This document shows, piece by piece, positions 11,846 to 21,689 of a stretch of DNA of 64,000 nt. Source of the DNA: Candidatus Fukatsuia symbiotica. GTDB lineage: Bacteria; Pseudomonadota; Gammaproteobacteria; Enterobacterales; Enterobacteriaceae. The notes beneath the pieces are model-generated. The model ran no database searches, was not told the origin of the DNA, and worked only from the letters and a program-made list of their open reading frames with translations. The first letter of the stretch is position 1, and each line of letters starts with the position of its first letter. The position numbers and the translations under genes were made by a program. The stretch is taken from NCBI RefSeq assembly GCF_003122425.1, contig NZ_CP021659.1, positions 2,728,001-2,792,000 on the forward strand, written 5' to 3'.

Positions 11846-13939
11846 TTAAACATTAGTATAACGTTCCCGCTCAGGCAACCACCGCTCGATTAACGCTTTC
11901 GACTGCTCAGGGTACTGCAGGTGCAGATTACGGGCAAGATCCTGTACAACCGGTAACAATGCCTGGTCTCTTAGCAAATCAGCGACTTTAAATTCTGTGC
12001 TACCCGTTTGCCGAGTGCCCAATAACTCACCAGGGCCGCGTATTTCCAAATCCTGTTGAGCAATAACAAAACCATCATTACTGTCACGTAATACTTGCAA
12101 ACGCCTTTGTGCCATTTTATTGAGTGGTGTCTTATACAACAATACGCAGTGTGACGCGATGCTTCCACGCCCTACTCTCCCACGTAACTGATGTAGCTGT
12201 GCTAAACCGAGACGTTCTGGATTATCAATGATCATCAGACTGGCATTGGGCACATCGACACCTACTTCAATCACCGTTGTTGCAACTAATAATTGCAATG
12301 CACCTTGTTTAAAGGCTTGCATGACAACCTGCTTTTCCTGTGCTTTCATGCGACCATGTACCAGACCAATGCTGATATCTACAAGTGTGGCTTGCAGCTC
12401 CGTATAAGTCGCCTCTGCGGCCTGTGCCCCTAATACCTCTGATTCTTCAATTAAAGTACAGACCCAGTATGCTTGCCGCCCTTCTTCTAAACACACATGT
12501 TTAATCCGTTGAATAATATCACTGCGGCGAGTATCAGGGATCGCAACCGTAGTGATGGGTGTTCTACCCGGCGGTAGTTCATCAATCACCGATGTATCCA
12601 AATCAGCATAGGCGGTCATCGCAAGCGTACGTGGAATAGGTGTTGCCGTCATGATTAACTGATGGGGATGAAAACCCTGTGTTTTTCCTTTTTCCCATAA
12701 CGCCAAACGCTGATGAACCCCAAACCTATGTTGTTCGTCAATAATAACCAATGCCAATCCAAAAAATTGTACCTGTTCCTGAAAAATGGCGTGAGTACCC
12801 ACCACCATAGAAACCTGCCCCTTTGCTATTGCTTCCTGCTGAGCCAAACGTACTTTACCTTTCTGTTTACCCGCTAACCAACCGACAGATAACCCAAGCG
12901 GTTCAAACCATTGCCGGAAGGTTTCCGCATGTTGCTCTGCCAGTAATTCAGTGGGAGCCATTAGAGCGACCTGTTTACCATGAGCAATAGCACGTAATGC
13001 TGCCAACGCAGCCACCAATGTTTTACCGGATCCTACATCGCCTTGTACCAGTCTCATCATCGGAAAATCTTGTGCCAAATCTTGCTCAATTTCAACAACG
13101 ACACGTTGTTGTGCATGGGTAGGTTTAAAGGGCAGAGCCGTTAGAAAACGTTTTTTTAAGGCATGATTGGATTGTCGAGGGGGAAGCAAGGATTGCGCCC
13201 GATAATTCCGCACCGCTGACCTTACAGCTAACATACTGAGATTATGGGCCAAGAGTTCTTCTAAAATCAGACGATACTGTGCTGGATGTTGCCATTGTTC
13301 TAAAACAGTTCGCTCAATATCAGCAGGTGGACTATGCAGTATGTATATAGCTTCTGGTAAACTGAAATCTGTATCGTTGTATTCAACCGGCAACAATTCA
13401 GGAATAGTAGCGCTAATTAGCAAATCAAGTGCCTGATCAATAATCTTACGCAAGGTAGCCTGACGCATCCCCTCAGTACTGGCATAAATCGGCGTTAACC
13501 TATCATTCAACTCGATACCTACATTTTCATCGTAAGCACGGTACTCTGGATGAATAATTTCTATTCCATATCTTCCCTGTTTAACTTCACCATAAGCAAT
13601 AATTTGTTTGCCATCCGACAAGCTGATTTTCATTGAGGTATTAAAGTTAAAAAAGCGTAGAGCAATGACACCACTACTGTCACTGAGCTGAATTGTCAGT
13701 ATAGGGCGGCGACCAGAGCTGATCTCAGAGCCTGTTATTTCACCGGCAACAGTTACCAACATACCGGGAAGGAGGTCAGAAATTTGATAAAGATGACTAC
13801 GATCTTCATAACGAACGGGTAAATGCAATAACAGATCCTGAACGGTTTCCAGACCCATTCTGGCTAGCTTGGCAACCTGATTTGCACCAACTCCCGAAAG
13901 CAAATGCAGTGGTATGGTATCCAGCAAATGGCCTTTCAT
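11846..13939 (-). CDS. recG: ATP-dependent DNA helicase RecG
   Basis: RecG is a double-stranded DNA translocase that remodels stalled forks and Holliday junctions. The 697 residues match E. coli (693). The N-terminal wedge/OB domain that grips the junction spans about residues 1-200. Helicase domain 1 has Walker A GDVGSGKT near residue 303 and a DEQH box near 401; motif III TATPIPRT follows. Helicase domain 2 carries QLRGRVGRG and the C-terminal TRQTGSTEFKVADL. In E. coli, trmH sits between spoT and recG; here recG starts only 24 bases after spoT ends, so trmH has been lost or moved. Likely co-transcribed with spoT and rpoZ. Confidence 0.97.
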   Translation of the reverse strand: MKGHLLDTIPLHLLSGVGANQVAKLARMGLETVQDLLLHLPVRYEDRSHLYQISDLLPGMLVTVAGEITGSEISSGRRPILTIQLSDSSGVIALRFFNFNTSMKISLSDGKQIIAYGEVKQGRYGIEIIHPEYRAYDENVGIELNDRLTPIYASTEGMRQATLRKIIDQALDLLISATIPELLPVEYNDTDFSLPEAIYILHSPPADIERTVLEQWQHPAQYRLILEELLAHNLSMLAVRSAVRNYRAQSLLPPRQSNHALKKRFLTALPFKPTHAQQRVVVEIEQDLAQDFPMMRLVQGDVGSGKTLVAALAALRAIAHGKQVALMAPTELLAEQHAETFRQWFEPLGLSVGWLAGKQKGKVRLAQQEAIAKGQVSMVVGTHAIFQEQVQFFGLALVIIDEQHRFGVHQRLALWEKGKTQGFHPHQLIMTATPIPRTLAMTAYADLDTSVIDELPPGRTPITTVAIPDTRRSDIIQRIKHVCLEEGRQAYWVCTLIEESEVLGAQAAEATYTELQATLVDISIGLVHGRMKAQEKQVVMQAFKQGALQLLVATTVIEVGVDVPNASLMIIDNPERLGLAQLHQLRGRVGRGSIASHCVLLYKTPLNKMAQRRLQVLRDSNDGFVIAQQDLEIRGPGELLGTRQTGSTEFKVADLLRDQALLPVVQDLARNLHLQYPEQSKALIERWLPERERYTNV

Positions 13940-13963
13940 TTAAAGACTCCGTGGCTTGCAAGG

Positions 13964-16063
13964 TTAATTGCGATTACGACTCACTTTAACTACATCGGGC
14001 ATGATACGAATTTTACGCATAATATTAGCCAAATGGACACGGTTACGGATCGTCAGACGAATAAAAGCACAATAAACCCGCCCTTCTTTTTCTTCGGTAT
14101 TCAGCCCTTGAATATTAGATCGCGCGGCATTAATTACTGCCGTCAAATTAGCCCATACACCTTGTTGATTAAACATTTCAACTTTAATTTCGGCAATAAA
14201 TTCCTGCTCGCTATCTTTATCCCATTCAACTGCCATAAATTTCTCGGGTTCTTTCTGATAACCACGAATATTACGACAGGATTCATGGTGGATCACTAGA
14301 CCTTTTCCTGGACTAATATGGGCGATAATGGGATCGTCTGGAATAGGTCGACAACATTTTGCGAAAGTAATTAATACACCATCCGCACCTTTAATCGGCA
14401 ATTTTCGATTGCCTAGCGCACTAATATTGACCGGACTGTCTTCCAGATTTTTAGCGATTACCACGCTCATCACATTACCCAGACCAATTTCAGCAAACAG
14501 ATCGTTGATAGAAGATAGCTTCATCCGATCCAGCTCGCTCTGAATATTTACTGCCGGAATATCAGCCAGGTTACGCCCAGTGCTTAGCGCATGATTGAGC
14601 AAACGACGACCCAGGACGACCGATTCATCACGTTTAAGGCTCTTCAATAGTTGGCGAATTTTGGCACGTGCTTTCGAGCTAACGACAAAATTCAGCCAGG
14701 CAGCGTTAGGTCGAGCACCGGGAGCGGTGATAATTTCTACCGTTTGGCCATTGCTAAGTGGCTGTGAAAGAGGATAAGACTGACGATCAACCCGTACCCC
14801 GACACAGGCATTACCGATATCAGTATGTACCGCATAAGCAAAATCGACTGCTGTCGCACCTGCTGGTAGTTCGACAATCCGCCCTTCAGGCGTGAAAACA
14901 TAGATTTCATCAGGAAACAGATCAGATTTAACACTTTCGATAAATTCAAATGAATTACCGGCACTTTGCTGTAACTCCAGTAAACTTTGCATCCAACGTT
15001 GAGCGCGGATCTGGGCAGTAGTACCGGATCCACTTTCTTTGTATGCCCAGTGCGCGGCAACCCCCATCTCAGCCATCTGATCCATATCTTCCGTACGGAT
15101 TTGTACTTCAACGGGTACACCATGAGGGCCAATCAAAGAAGAATGCAATGCTTGATAGCCATTAGCCTTTGGTATAGCAATATAATCTTTTATTCTGCCA
15201 GGTCGTGGCTTATATAGGCCATGAACCTGACCCAACACACGGTAGCAAACATCAATTTCTTTTACTGTCACACGAAAAGCATAGATATCCATGATGGAAT
15301 GAAAGCGTTGCTCTTTTAAATTCATCTTACAGTAGATGGAATAAAGATGTTTTTCACGTCCACAGACCCGACAAGAAATACCGGCCTCAGTCAAACGCCC
15401 TTTGATTTCCGTAAGAATCTTCTGGATCATCTCCTTGCGGTTGCCACGAGCGGCTTTAACGACTTCTTTAATCACCCGGTAACGGTTGGGATACAACGCT
15501 TCGAAACCTAATTCTTCCAGCTCAGTTTTTAAGTGATGGATCCCCAACCTATGCGCGAGGGGACTATAAATTTCGAGAGTTTCACGGGCAATACGCCGGC
15601 GCTTATCGGGACGTAACGAACCTAAAGTGCGCATATTGTGTGTACGATCAGCCAATTTAATCAAAATGACACGGATATCTTGCACCATCGCCATAATCAT
15701 TTTACGAAAATTTGCTGCCTGAGCTTCTTTTTTGTCACGAAAGGTCAATTTATCAAGCTTTGATACACCTTCCACTAACTCAGCAACACTTTTACCGAAC
15801 AACTGCTCCATATCATGATAAGTCGCAGGTGTGTCCTCGATAACATCATGTAACAATGCGGCCATCAAGGTTTCATAATCAAGGCGCATTTCTGCCAAAA
15901 TACAGGCTACCGCAACAGGGTGAGTGATATAGGGTTCACCACTAGAACGCAGCTGCCCTTCGTGAGCATCACGTGCGACAAAATAGGCTTGTTTAAGGCG
16001 TTTAATTTGCTCCTCTGGCAAATAACGCTGAATCAGCAAATTCAGGCTTTCAAACAGATACAA
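13964..16063 (-). CDS. spoT: Bifunctional (p)ppGpp synthetase/hydrolase SpoT
   Basis: SpoT controls the alarmone (p)ppGpp that drives the stringent response. The protein is 699 residues (E. coli 702). The HD hydrolase domain has THPVAVACIL and HDVIEDT near residue 74 and KLADRTHNMRTL near 142. The synthetase-like domain (about residues 200-360), TGS domain (EIYVFTPEGRIVELPAGATA near 390) and C-terminal ACT domain (VNAARSNIQGLN) all follow without interruption. The gene starts 18 bases after rpoZ, as in other enterobacteria. A complete hydrolase matters most here because an unopposed synthetase is toxic; no relA lies in this window. Confidence 0.97.
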   Translation of the reverse strand: MYLFESLNLLIQRYLPEEQIKRLKQAYFVARDAHEGQLRSSGEPYITHPVAVACILAEMRLDYETLMAALLHDVIEDTPATYHDMEQLFGKSVAELVEGVSKLDKLTFRDKKEAQAANFRKMIMAMVQDIRVILIKLADRTHNMRTLGSLRPDKRRRIARETLEIYSPLAHRLGIHHLKTELEELGFEALYPNRYRVIKEVVKAARGNRKEMIQKILTEIKGRLTEAGISCRVCGREKHLYSIYCKMNLKEQRFHSIMDIYAFRVTVKEIDVCYRVLGQVHGLYKPRPGRIKDYIAIPKANGYQALHSSLIGPHGVPVEVQIRTEDMDQMAEMGVAAHWAYKESGSGTTAQIRAQRWMQSLLELQQSAGNSFEFIESVKSDLFPDEIYVFTPEGRIVELPAGATAVDFAYAVHTDIGNACVGVRVDRQSYPLSQPLSNGQTVEIITAPGARPNAAWLNFVVSSKARAKIRQLLKSLKRDESVVLGRRLLNHALSTGRNLADIPAVNIQSELDRMKLSSINDLFAEIGLGNVMSVVIAKNLEDSPVNISALGNRKLPIKGADGVLITFAKCCRPIPDDPIIAHISPGKGLVIHHESCRNIRGYQKEPEKFMAVEWDKDSEQEFIAEIKVEMFNQQGVWANLTAVINAARSNIQGLNTEEKEGRVYCAFIRLTIRNRVHLANIMRKIRIMPDVVKVSRNRN

Positions 16064-16081
16064 AGCAGGCTCGCATTCGGA

Positions 16082-16342
16082 CTAGTGAAGCGTTTCATCA
16101 ATGGAAGGAGCTACTTGGACTGGTTCACGTTCCTGACGTTCTAAAACATCAAGTATTGAGCCATTAATCAAACCTTCTTCGATCTCACGTAGCGCAATCA
16201 CCGTGACTTTATCGTTTTCCCTAGCAACTCGTTCCTTTTTACCACCAGTTTGTAACTGACGCGCCCGACGAGCAGCGACCAACACTAAATCAAAACGGTT
16301 CCCAATTTTTTCTACAGCATCTTGAACGGTCACACGTGCCAT
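16082..16342 (-). CDS. rpoZ: RNA polymerase omega subunit
   Basis: Omega is a small subunit that helps assemble RNA polymerase and forms part of a ppGpp site. The 86-residue protein begins [20 protein letters not shown] and keeps the conserved ARRARQL motif and the EIEEGLI helix. It is about five residues shorter than the E. coli protein (91), with the difference in the variable acidic tail. It is followed by spoT 18 bases downstream, a functional pairing conserved across the order. In E. coli, gmk is immediately upstream; here a family A repeat has entered the gap, so rpoZ-spoT may now need its own promoter. Confidence 0.96.
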   Translation of the reverse strand: MARVTVQDAVEKIGNRFDLVLVAARRARQLQTGGKKERVARENDKVTVIALREIEEGLINGSILDVLERQEREPVQVAPSIDETLH

Positions 16343-16466
16343 AATTTTCCGGCTCCATAAACTGAAAGTATGATATTAACGATAGACAGGAAAAATTCTA
16401 ACACAAGTTAGTTAGAACCGGTTCGAAATCTATTGTGTTCACGACAGAGTTTTACTGCATACTGAC

Positions 16467-16613
16467 TAGACCTCTTGCATAACCTACTGTGTGATGTGAA
16501 TTCGACATTACACAGTGTTCACAATCCTCATGTACTCGTATATGTAGACGGTGGTTGCTATGCTACGGGCTCCTTGACTTCACATAACGAATGACGGTTT
16601 TGCAAGAAGTCTA
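16467..16613 (+). repeat. Repeat family A, near-complete MITE-like copy
   Basis: A 147-base element with imperfect terminal inverted repeats: TAGACCTCTTGCATAACCTA at the left, and a right end whose complement reads TAGACTTCTTGCAAAACCGT. It has no coding capacity. It lies between gmk and rpoZ, which are adjacent in E. coli. Related copies or halves occur at 10220, 17363, 33517, 53622, 56385 and 60160. The layout is that of a miniature inverted-repeat element moved by a transposase not seen in this window. Confidence 0.75.
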
Positions 16614-16626
16614 ATAAAAACAGTGA

Positions 16627-17283
16627 CTAATCTTCCAATAATTTGCCAATTAAAGCATCATATCGTTGTTTTTGACGACCTAAACACAGCCTCTCGGCGC
16701 AAATAATCGTTTTCAGATCCGATAATGCCTGTTCGAATTGATCGTTAACAATTAAATAATCATATTCTGCAAAGTGACTCATCTCGGTAACGGCTTGTGC
16801 CATACGTTTCGCAATGACTTCTTCACTATCCTGAGCACGACTTCGTAACCGGCAATTCAATGCTTCTTTTGAAGGTGGCAGAATAAAGATACTACGAGCT
16901 GCTGCCCACTCAGCACGGACGTTTTGCCCACCCTGCCAATCAATATCTAAAAAAACATCAATCCCTAACGACAGCTTGTCTTCAACAGCCTTACGTGAAG
17001 TACCGTAATAATGACCAAAAACGTTAGCCCATTCAAGGAAGGCACCCTCGTCGATCATCTGACAAAACTCTTCTTCAGAGATAAAGAAGTAATCTTTACC
17101 ATCCTTCTCTACAGGACGTTTAGCCCTCGTGGTATGTGAAATGGATAGTTGCAAACCAGACGCCTTAACGGAACCGCCGTCATTACCACCCTGAGACAGT
17201 GCTGTTTTTAACAAAGCCTGAAGTAGGCTCGATTTACCCGCACCACTGGGAGCGGAAACAATGTATAACGTACCCTGAATCAT
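16627..17283 (-). CDS. gmk: Guanylate kinase
   Basis: Gmk phosphorylates GMP to GDP. The P-loop [10 protein letters not shown] is at about residues 9-18, the GMP-binding SHTTRAKRP near 46, and [15 protein letters not shown] near 101; the C-terminus [16 protein letters not shown] matches the family. The frame stays open to 17352, but the ATG at 17283 gives [14 protein letters not shown], matching the family start; no clear ribosome-binding site is visible for either. About 11 residues ([13 protein letters not shown]) are inserted after the P-loop helix compared with E. coli, making it 218 residues rather than 207. The upstream side is repeat sequence and an IS200-like element, so its promoter region has been disturbed. 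Confidence 0.94.
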   Translation of the reverse strand: MIQGTLYIVSAPSGAGKSSLLQALLKTALSQGGNDGGSVKASGLQLSISHTTRAKRPVEKDGKDYFFISEEEFCQMIDEGAFLEWANVFGHYYGTSRKAVEDKLSLGIDVFLDIDWQGGQNVRAEWAAARSIFILPPSKEALNCRLRSRAQDSEEVIAKRMAQAVTEMSHFAEYDYLIVNDQFEQALSDLKTIICAERLCLGRQKQRYDALIGKLLED

Positions 17284-17362
17284 GATAATTTTTTTCAATT
17301 GGTTGTGATCGAGATATATCAACACAGTATACACGGGCAAAACACCATCCATAGCGTTATAT

Positions 17363-17400
17363 TAGACTTCTTGCAAAACCGTCGTGAGCGACGCTCAGCT
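17363..17400 (+). repeat. Junction of a family A terminus with a family B core fragment
   Basis: TAGACTTCTTGCAAAACCGT (the family A terminus) runs directly into GAGCGACGCTCAG, a motif otherwise found just inside the left end of family B elements (34028, 49333). It appears to be a composite or deletion junction of the two repeat families. It lies upstream of gmk. The next 190 bases (17401-17592) are AT-rich and hold nothing I can identify. Confidence 0.5.
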
Positions 17401-17592
17401 AACCCATCCTCCTTAAAAGTATAGAATGAGATAGATTGGAAAATAGCAGAAAAAAAAGATAAAATCTTATCACTGTTGCCGAAAGTATATTTAGGCTCAA
17501 CCAAATACAAATATAAATAAAAGTAAGGTTATAACTTGATATAGATTAATAATATTTTTATTTTATTATGACCACCATAAAAGCAAGTAAAT

Positions 17593-18196
17593 ATCCCCCG
17601 GCAAAGCCGGGGGCTTTAATTATTAGCCCCTAGAAGAGGCCAACAAACCTTGAACCGCCTGAAGGCGGTCATTACATCCTAAGCTTCAATTGTTCATAAT
17701 GATTGTCTTGTTTTTCTTGGTATCGAATGTAAGCTCGTATCAGCTCTTCGTTCAAACCCACTGTAGATACAAAGTAACCTCTAGCCCAAAAATTCTCACC
17801 ACTATAATTCCGGACTTTACCCATAAACCGTCGTACGATTGAGATTGCACTTTTTCCTTTTAGATAACCCATTACATATGACACTGAATATTTCGGCGGA
17901 ATACTTATGCAAATATGGATATGATCAATCATCAAATGTCCTTCAATAATTTTGCATTCCTTCTGACTTGCTAACTCGTGAAACATCTCACCGAGATGCT
18001 TTCTAATTTCACCAAATATTGTTTTTTTACGGCCTTTCGGGATAAAAACAATGTGATACTTACAATCCCATTTCGTATGGCTAAGACTCTGGTAATCTTT
18101 CATTTGAATTTCCTATCTCTTGGTCGAGATAGAAGATTCGGGTGACCGCACCACACGGTCAAACCTTACGGAGTCCCCCGGCAAAGCCGGGGGATT
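17593..18196 (-). mobile_element. IS200-like insertion sequence (IS200/IS605 group)
   Basis: A compact element of about 600 bases with a single Y1 transposase gene. Both ends carry the same perfect hairpin, CCCCCGGCAAAGCCGGGGG (17596-17614 and 18175-18193), as expected for the subterminal hairpins recognised by IS200/IS605 transposases, which have no terminal inverted repeats. Further hairpins lie just past the tnpA stop (ACCGCC TGAA GGCGGT, 17654-17669), just before its start (CTATCTC...GAGATAG, 18113-18132) and at 18144-18160. The hairpin by the start resembles the translation-blocking leader hairpin known for IS200. The element has cut the 5' part off a peptide synthetase gene at its right flank. 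Exact ends are uncertain by a few bases. Confidence 0.8.
17672..18103 (-). CDS. tnpA: IS200-family Y1 transposase TnpA
   Basis: This small single-strand transposase nicks and rejoins DNA at hairpin ends. The 143-residue protein starts MKDYQSLSHTKWDCKYHIVF, typical of the family. The metal-binding HUH motif is HIH at residues 61-63 (preceded by LMID and followed by ICISIPP). The likely nucleophile is Tyr125 in the C-terminal helix AYIRYQEKQ. Length and motifs suggest an active enzyme. No tnpB partner is present, so this is an IS200 rather than an IS605 type. A hairpin upstream of the ATG probably limits translation, and one directly after the stop may act as a terminator, though no long T-run follows it. 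Confidence 0.93.
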   Translation of the reverse strand: MKDYQSLSHTKWDCKYHIVFIPKGRKKTIFGEIRKHLGEMFHELASQKECKIIEGHLMIDHIHICISIPPKYSVSYVMGYLKGKSAISIVRRFMGKVRNYSGENFWARGYFVSTVGLNEELIRAYIRYQEKQDNHYEQLKLRM

Positions 18197-19443
18197 ACCT
18201 AATTTTATTTACTACACAACATCTAGGTGATCTCGCGCTCAAAATTGACGGTAAAGCTATTAAGCAAAATAATGTTATCCAGCAATCTGTAGAACAAGAT
18301 CAGTGGCTAGCTAACACCCGTCCTTATTTGTCTGAGCCTTCAGTGAACTTTGAAACTATTTTGCTTACTGGTGCGACCGGTTTTTTGGGCATTTATTTAT
18401 TATCTCAGTTACAGCAAAGCCTACCTAATAGCATCACCTACTGCCTGATCCGTGCAAATAATGAGGTGACAGCACAAGAAAAATTACAAGCAAATGCAAC
18501 CCACTACCGTCTTAATATTGACTTTAAACGCATAATCATTTTACTTGGCGATCTTAAACAAGAAAATTTAGGATTAAATAGTAGCCAATGGCAGAATATC
18601 GTCATACAGATCGATGCAATCTATCACTGTGGTGCACAAGTTAATCATTTATATCATTATTTTTCTCTACGTCATGCCAATGTTAGCAGCACATTGACTT
18701 TATTAGCACTATGTCAACAAGGACGGAAAAAACAGTTTTTTTACATATCGACATTATCCACTGCATTACAACAAGGAAATCTGATAGAAGAAAATTGCGT
18801 CGCCAATGCTCCCCCTAAGGAAAATGGTTATATACAATCAAAATGGATAGCGGAACGTTTAATACAACAGGCATTTGCCCAAGGTTTATATGGTACGATT
18901 TATCGCATGGGTAATATTACCGGTTGTACTCGCTACGGTTATTCAAATACGGAAAATAATCACGGCTTGAGTGTAATTAAAGGCTGCCTACAACAGGGGA
19001 TAGCGCCGTTGTGGAAATATTATGATGTTGATATCACTCCGGTTGATAAAGTTGCTGATTTACTAGTCCAAAGCAGTATAAATGGCTTACACGCTAAGCA
19101 ATGCGTCAATCTCAGCTATCTGACTAGCTTACCTTGGGTTGAAATATTACAACAAATCGCTAATGATGCTTCTCCGATTGAATTTGTTTCTCCAGGAGAA
19201 TGGGCAAAGATTTGGGTACCAAAAATTAAACAGGGTAATGCACTTTATTTCTTTAAATCATTCTATTTACAAACAGAAGAACGGCCCAAAATCATCGTAG
19301 AAAGAAACTATGTTAAACAGGTTAATTTACCCTTGGATGGAATGAAACTACTCTCTCTTTATCGGCAATATTGGCAGAAAACTGGATTTATCACTAGAAA
19401 CCTGATCGAAATCTCTTGTGCTCGCCGTGTTGCTGTCAAGTAA
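18197..19443 (+). pseudogene. C-terminal remnant of a peptide synthetase with thioester reductase domain
   Basis: The readable part is a terminal reductase domain of the kind that releases peptides or acyl chains from carrier-bound thioesters as aldehydes or alcohols. It shows the NAD(P)-binding motif LLTGATGFLGIYLL (from about 18363), IYHCGAQVNHL, the active-site region YISTLSTAL and the Y-x-x-S-K motif GYIQSKWIAERLIQ, then RMGNITG. The first ~20 codons of the open frame (from 18142) come from the end of the IS200-like element. The last ~16 codons, from about 19395, come from the family B repeat, including the stop at 19441. The synthetase upstream of the reductase is therefore gone and the true C-terminus replaced. 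I cannot tell what the original product was. Confidence 0.8.
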
Positions 19444-19555
19444 TTCGTCAAAAACACGCTCAAAATATTCATTTACTCCCTTTTTGTTGTATACAAAGAA
19501 TGGATTGCATTTTTTCTCTTCTGAGCACAGCGAAAAAGATTTGGAACAGGCTCTA
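19395..19555 (-). repeat. Repeat family B, complete copy
   Basis: A MITE-like element of about 160 bases in minus orientation. On the plus strand it begins TAGAAACCTGATCGAAATCT and ends GATTTGGAACAGGCTCTA, imperfect terminal inverted repeats shared with the copies at 34028, 49333 and 57832. On the minus strand it can be read as a peptide containing KGVNEYFERVFDELLD and NTASTRDFDQV, closely matching the peptide in the copy at 34028. It supplies the last codons of the reductase remnant and separates it from pgi. Confidence 0.8.
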
Positions 19556-19635
19556 AGAAAAGATCTCAACCCCAGGCTAACGAGATACAATAACAGCATC
19601 ATTTTATTAATCTACTAGCCTGGAAGAATATCATT

Positions 19636-21294
19636 ATGAAAAATATTAATCCCAGCCACACTCCTGCCTGGGAAGCGTTACAGCAACATTTTGAAAAAAT
19701 AAAAAATGTGCACATCCGTGATCTCTTTGCCGAAGATGAAGAGAGGTTCAGCAAGTTTTCAGTCACATTTGGCGATCAACTGCTGGTAGATTTTTCAAAA
19801 AATCGCATTACCACTGCAACCATGGAAAAATTACAAGCGCTGGCAAAAGAAACTAATCTACAGGCTGCAATTAACTCGATGTTTAGCGGTGAAAAAATCA
19901 ATCGTACAGAAGATCGCGCGGTTTTACATATCGCTTTACGCAATCGTAGTAATGATCCTATTTTACTGGATGGCGAAGATGTGATGCCAAAAGTGAATGA
20001 GGTACTGGCAAGAATGAAAAAGTTCTGTCAGGATGTTATCGATGGGATTTGGAAAGGCTATAGTGGTAAAGCAATCACTGATGTGGTCAATATTGGCATT
20101 GGCGGCTCAGATCTTGGCCCCTATATGGTGACTGAGGCACTACACCCCTATAAAAATCATCTGCAAGTGCATTTCATTTCTAACGTTGATGGTACCCATA
20201 TTACCGAAACGTTAAAACCACTTAAACAGGAAACAACACTGTTTTTGATCGCATCCAAGACATTCACCACCCAAGAAACCATGACTAATGCTCAGAGCGC
20301 ACGTGAATGGCTTCTAAAAGCAGCCAATCAAACAGATGTCGCCAAGCATTTCGTGGCACTATCCACCAATAACAAAGCGGTAAGTGAATTTGGTATCGAT
20401 ATAGCATATATGTTTGAATTCTGGGATTGGGTGGGTGGTCGTTACTCTCTGTGGTCAGCCATTGGTTTATCTATCGCATTGTCAATCGGTTTTAATAATT
20501 TTACAAAATTGTTGGACGGTGCTTATGCAATGGATTGCCATTTTAAAGAAACTCCAGCTGAGCAGAATATACCGATTTTATTGGCATTAATTGCTATCTG
20601 GTATAACAATTTTTTTGGTGCGGAAACTGAAGCTATTTTTCCCTATGACCAATATATGCACCGCTTCCCTGCCTATTTCCAGCAAGGAAACATGGAATCT
20701 AACGGCAAATGTGTTGATCGTAATGGTCAACCGGTAAACTATCAGACGGGTTCGATTATCTGGGGCGAGCCTGGCACCAACGGTCAACATGCCTTCTACC
20801 AATTGATCCATCAAGGTAGCAAAATGATCCCTTGCGATTTTATCGCTCCAGTTATCAGCCATAATCCACTCAATGATCATCATCTCAAACTACTATCAAA
20901 TTTCTTTGCTCAAACAAGAGCACTCGCATTTGGTAAAACCAGAGCCGAAGTAGAAACCGAATTTGCTGGTAAAAATCTAGAACAAATGGAATATGTCATA
21001 CCATTTAAAGTCTTCGAAGGCAATAAACCGACCAACTCAATCTTACTACGTGAGATCACTCCCTTTAGTCTAGGGATGTTAATCGCCCTGTACGAGCACA
21101 AGATTTTCACACAGGGAGCAATCCTAAATATCTTTAGTTTTGACCAATGGGGTGTGGAACTCGGTAAACAACTGGCGCATGAAATCCTACTTGAATTACA
21201 GAATAGTACAAATATCTCTAGCCATGACAGTTCAACGAATGCTTTGATTAACAAATTTAAAAAATGGTGCGAGAGCCAATACTTTCAGTATTAA
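19636..21294 (+). CDS. pgi: Glucose-6-phosphate isomerase
   Basis: Pgi interconverts glucose-6-phosphate and fructose-6-phosphate in glycolysis and gluconeogenesis. The 552-residue protein (E. coli 549) starts [20 protein letters not shown] and keeps the phosphosugar-binding signatures [15 protein letters not shown] near 153 and [13 protein letters not shown] near 207. The catalytic region includes [18 protein letters not shown] and [18 protein letters not shown] with the histidine near 385. The C-terminal lysine is in [15 protein letters not shown] family B repeat ends 80 bases upstream, so promoter elements must lie in or near that repeat. A strong palindrome downstream (21355-21387) probably ends the transcript. 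Pgi is convergent with the rRNA operon. Confidence 0.97.
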   Translation: MKNINPSHTPAWEALQQHFEKIKNVHIRDLFAEDEERFSKFSVTFGDQLLVDFSKNRITTATMEKLQALAKETNLQAAINSMFSGEKINRTEDRAVLHIALRNRSNDPILLDGEDVMPKVNEVLARMKKFCQDVIDGIWKGYSGKAITDVVNIGIGGSDLGPYMVTEALHPYKNHLQVHFISNVDGTHITETLKPLKQETTLFLIASKTFTTQETMTNAQSAREWLLKAANQTDVAKHFVALSTNNKAVSEFGIDIAYMFEFWDWVGGRYSLWSAIGLSIALSIGFNNFTKLLDGAYAMDCHFKETPAEQNIPILLALIAIWYNNFFGAETEAIFPYDQYMHRFPAYFQQGNMESNGKCVDRNGQPVNYQTGSIIWGEPGTNGQHAFYQLIHQGSKMIPCDFIAPVISHNPLNDHHLKLLSNFFAQTRALAFGKTRAEVETEFAGKNLEQMEYVIPFKVFEGNKPTNSILLREITPFSLGMLIALYEHKIFTQGAILNIFSFDQWGVELGKQLAHEILLELQNSTNISSHDSSTNALINKFKKWCESQYFQY

Positions 21295-21354
21295 ATGCAT
21301 CTCAGCCCATTTAAAGGTTATGTGATGCCCTCACGTGACTTGAAGATACCGGTT

Positions 21355-21387
21355 TTTTATTGAGAAAAATTATTTTTCTCAATAAAA
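21355..21387 (+). terminator. Perfect 16-bp palindrome, probable pgi terminator
   Basis: Two perfectly complementary 16-base arms (TTTTATTGAGAAAAAT and ATTTTTCTCAATAAAA) flank one T, 60 bases after the pgi stop. The outer A/T tracts could act as U-tracts in either direction, so it may also stop transcripts coming from the rRNA operon on the other strand. The stem is AT-rich and its strength is uncertain. Confidence 0.55.
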
Positions 21388-21689
21388 TGGTAATTCTACA
21401 TGAAATTAATAATATAATTTCCAGCGTCCCAAGTAGTGATAAGTGTATCAATTATTTACTTGAGTTAAGGAGAAAGTACTAACAAACTCTGTCAGCGGTG
21501 TCTCAACAGACTAAAAGTTAAAAGTCTATTCAGAACAGTCATTAACGACGCTCAAATAAAAAAATGCTCAGCAAAAAATGGAAAGAATTAATAAATATTT
21601 TGAAATGATTTCTGACGAAACATTATCATACGCAATAAACAACTAACAGGCTCTAACAACCGAGCTTTAAGTCAATAACAAACTCGGGG
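21388..21689. other. Gene-free gap between pgi and the rRNA operon, with a decayed repeat
   Basis: No gene seen. From about 21490 to 21655 there are scattered matches to family B (AACGACGCTCA, TTTCTGACGAA, a terminal AACAGGCTCTAA), consistent with an old, decayed copy. On the minus strand just after tRNA-Asp, a CCGAG...CTCGG inverted repeat with a long loop could help end the rRNA transcript, but it is weak. Confidence 0.4.

Noticed and set aside
17319..17510. A 63-codon frame upstream of gmk on the minus strand
   Set aside because: It spans the family A/B repeat junction and AT-rich DNA; no family resemblance and no ribosome-binding site.
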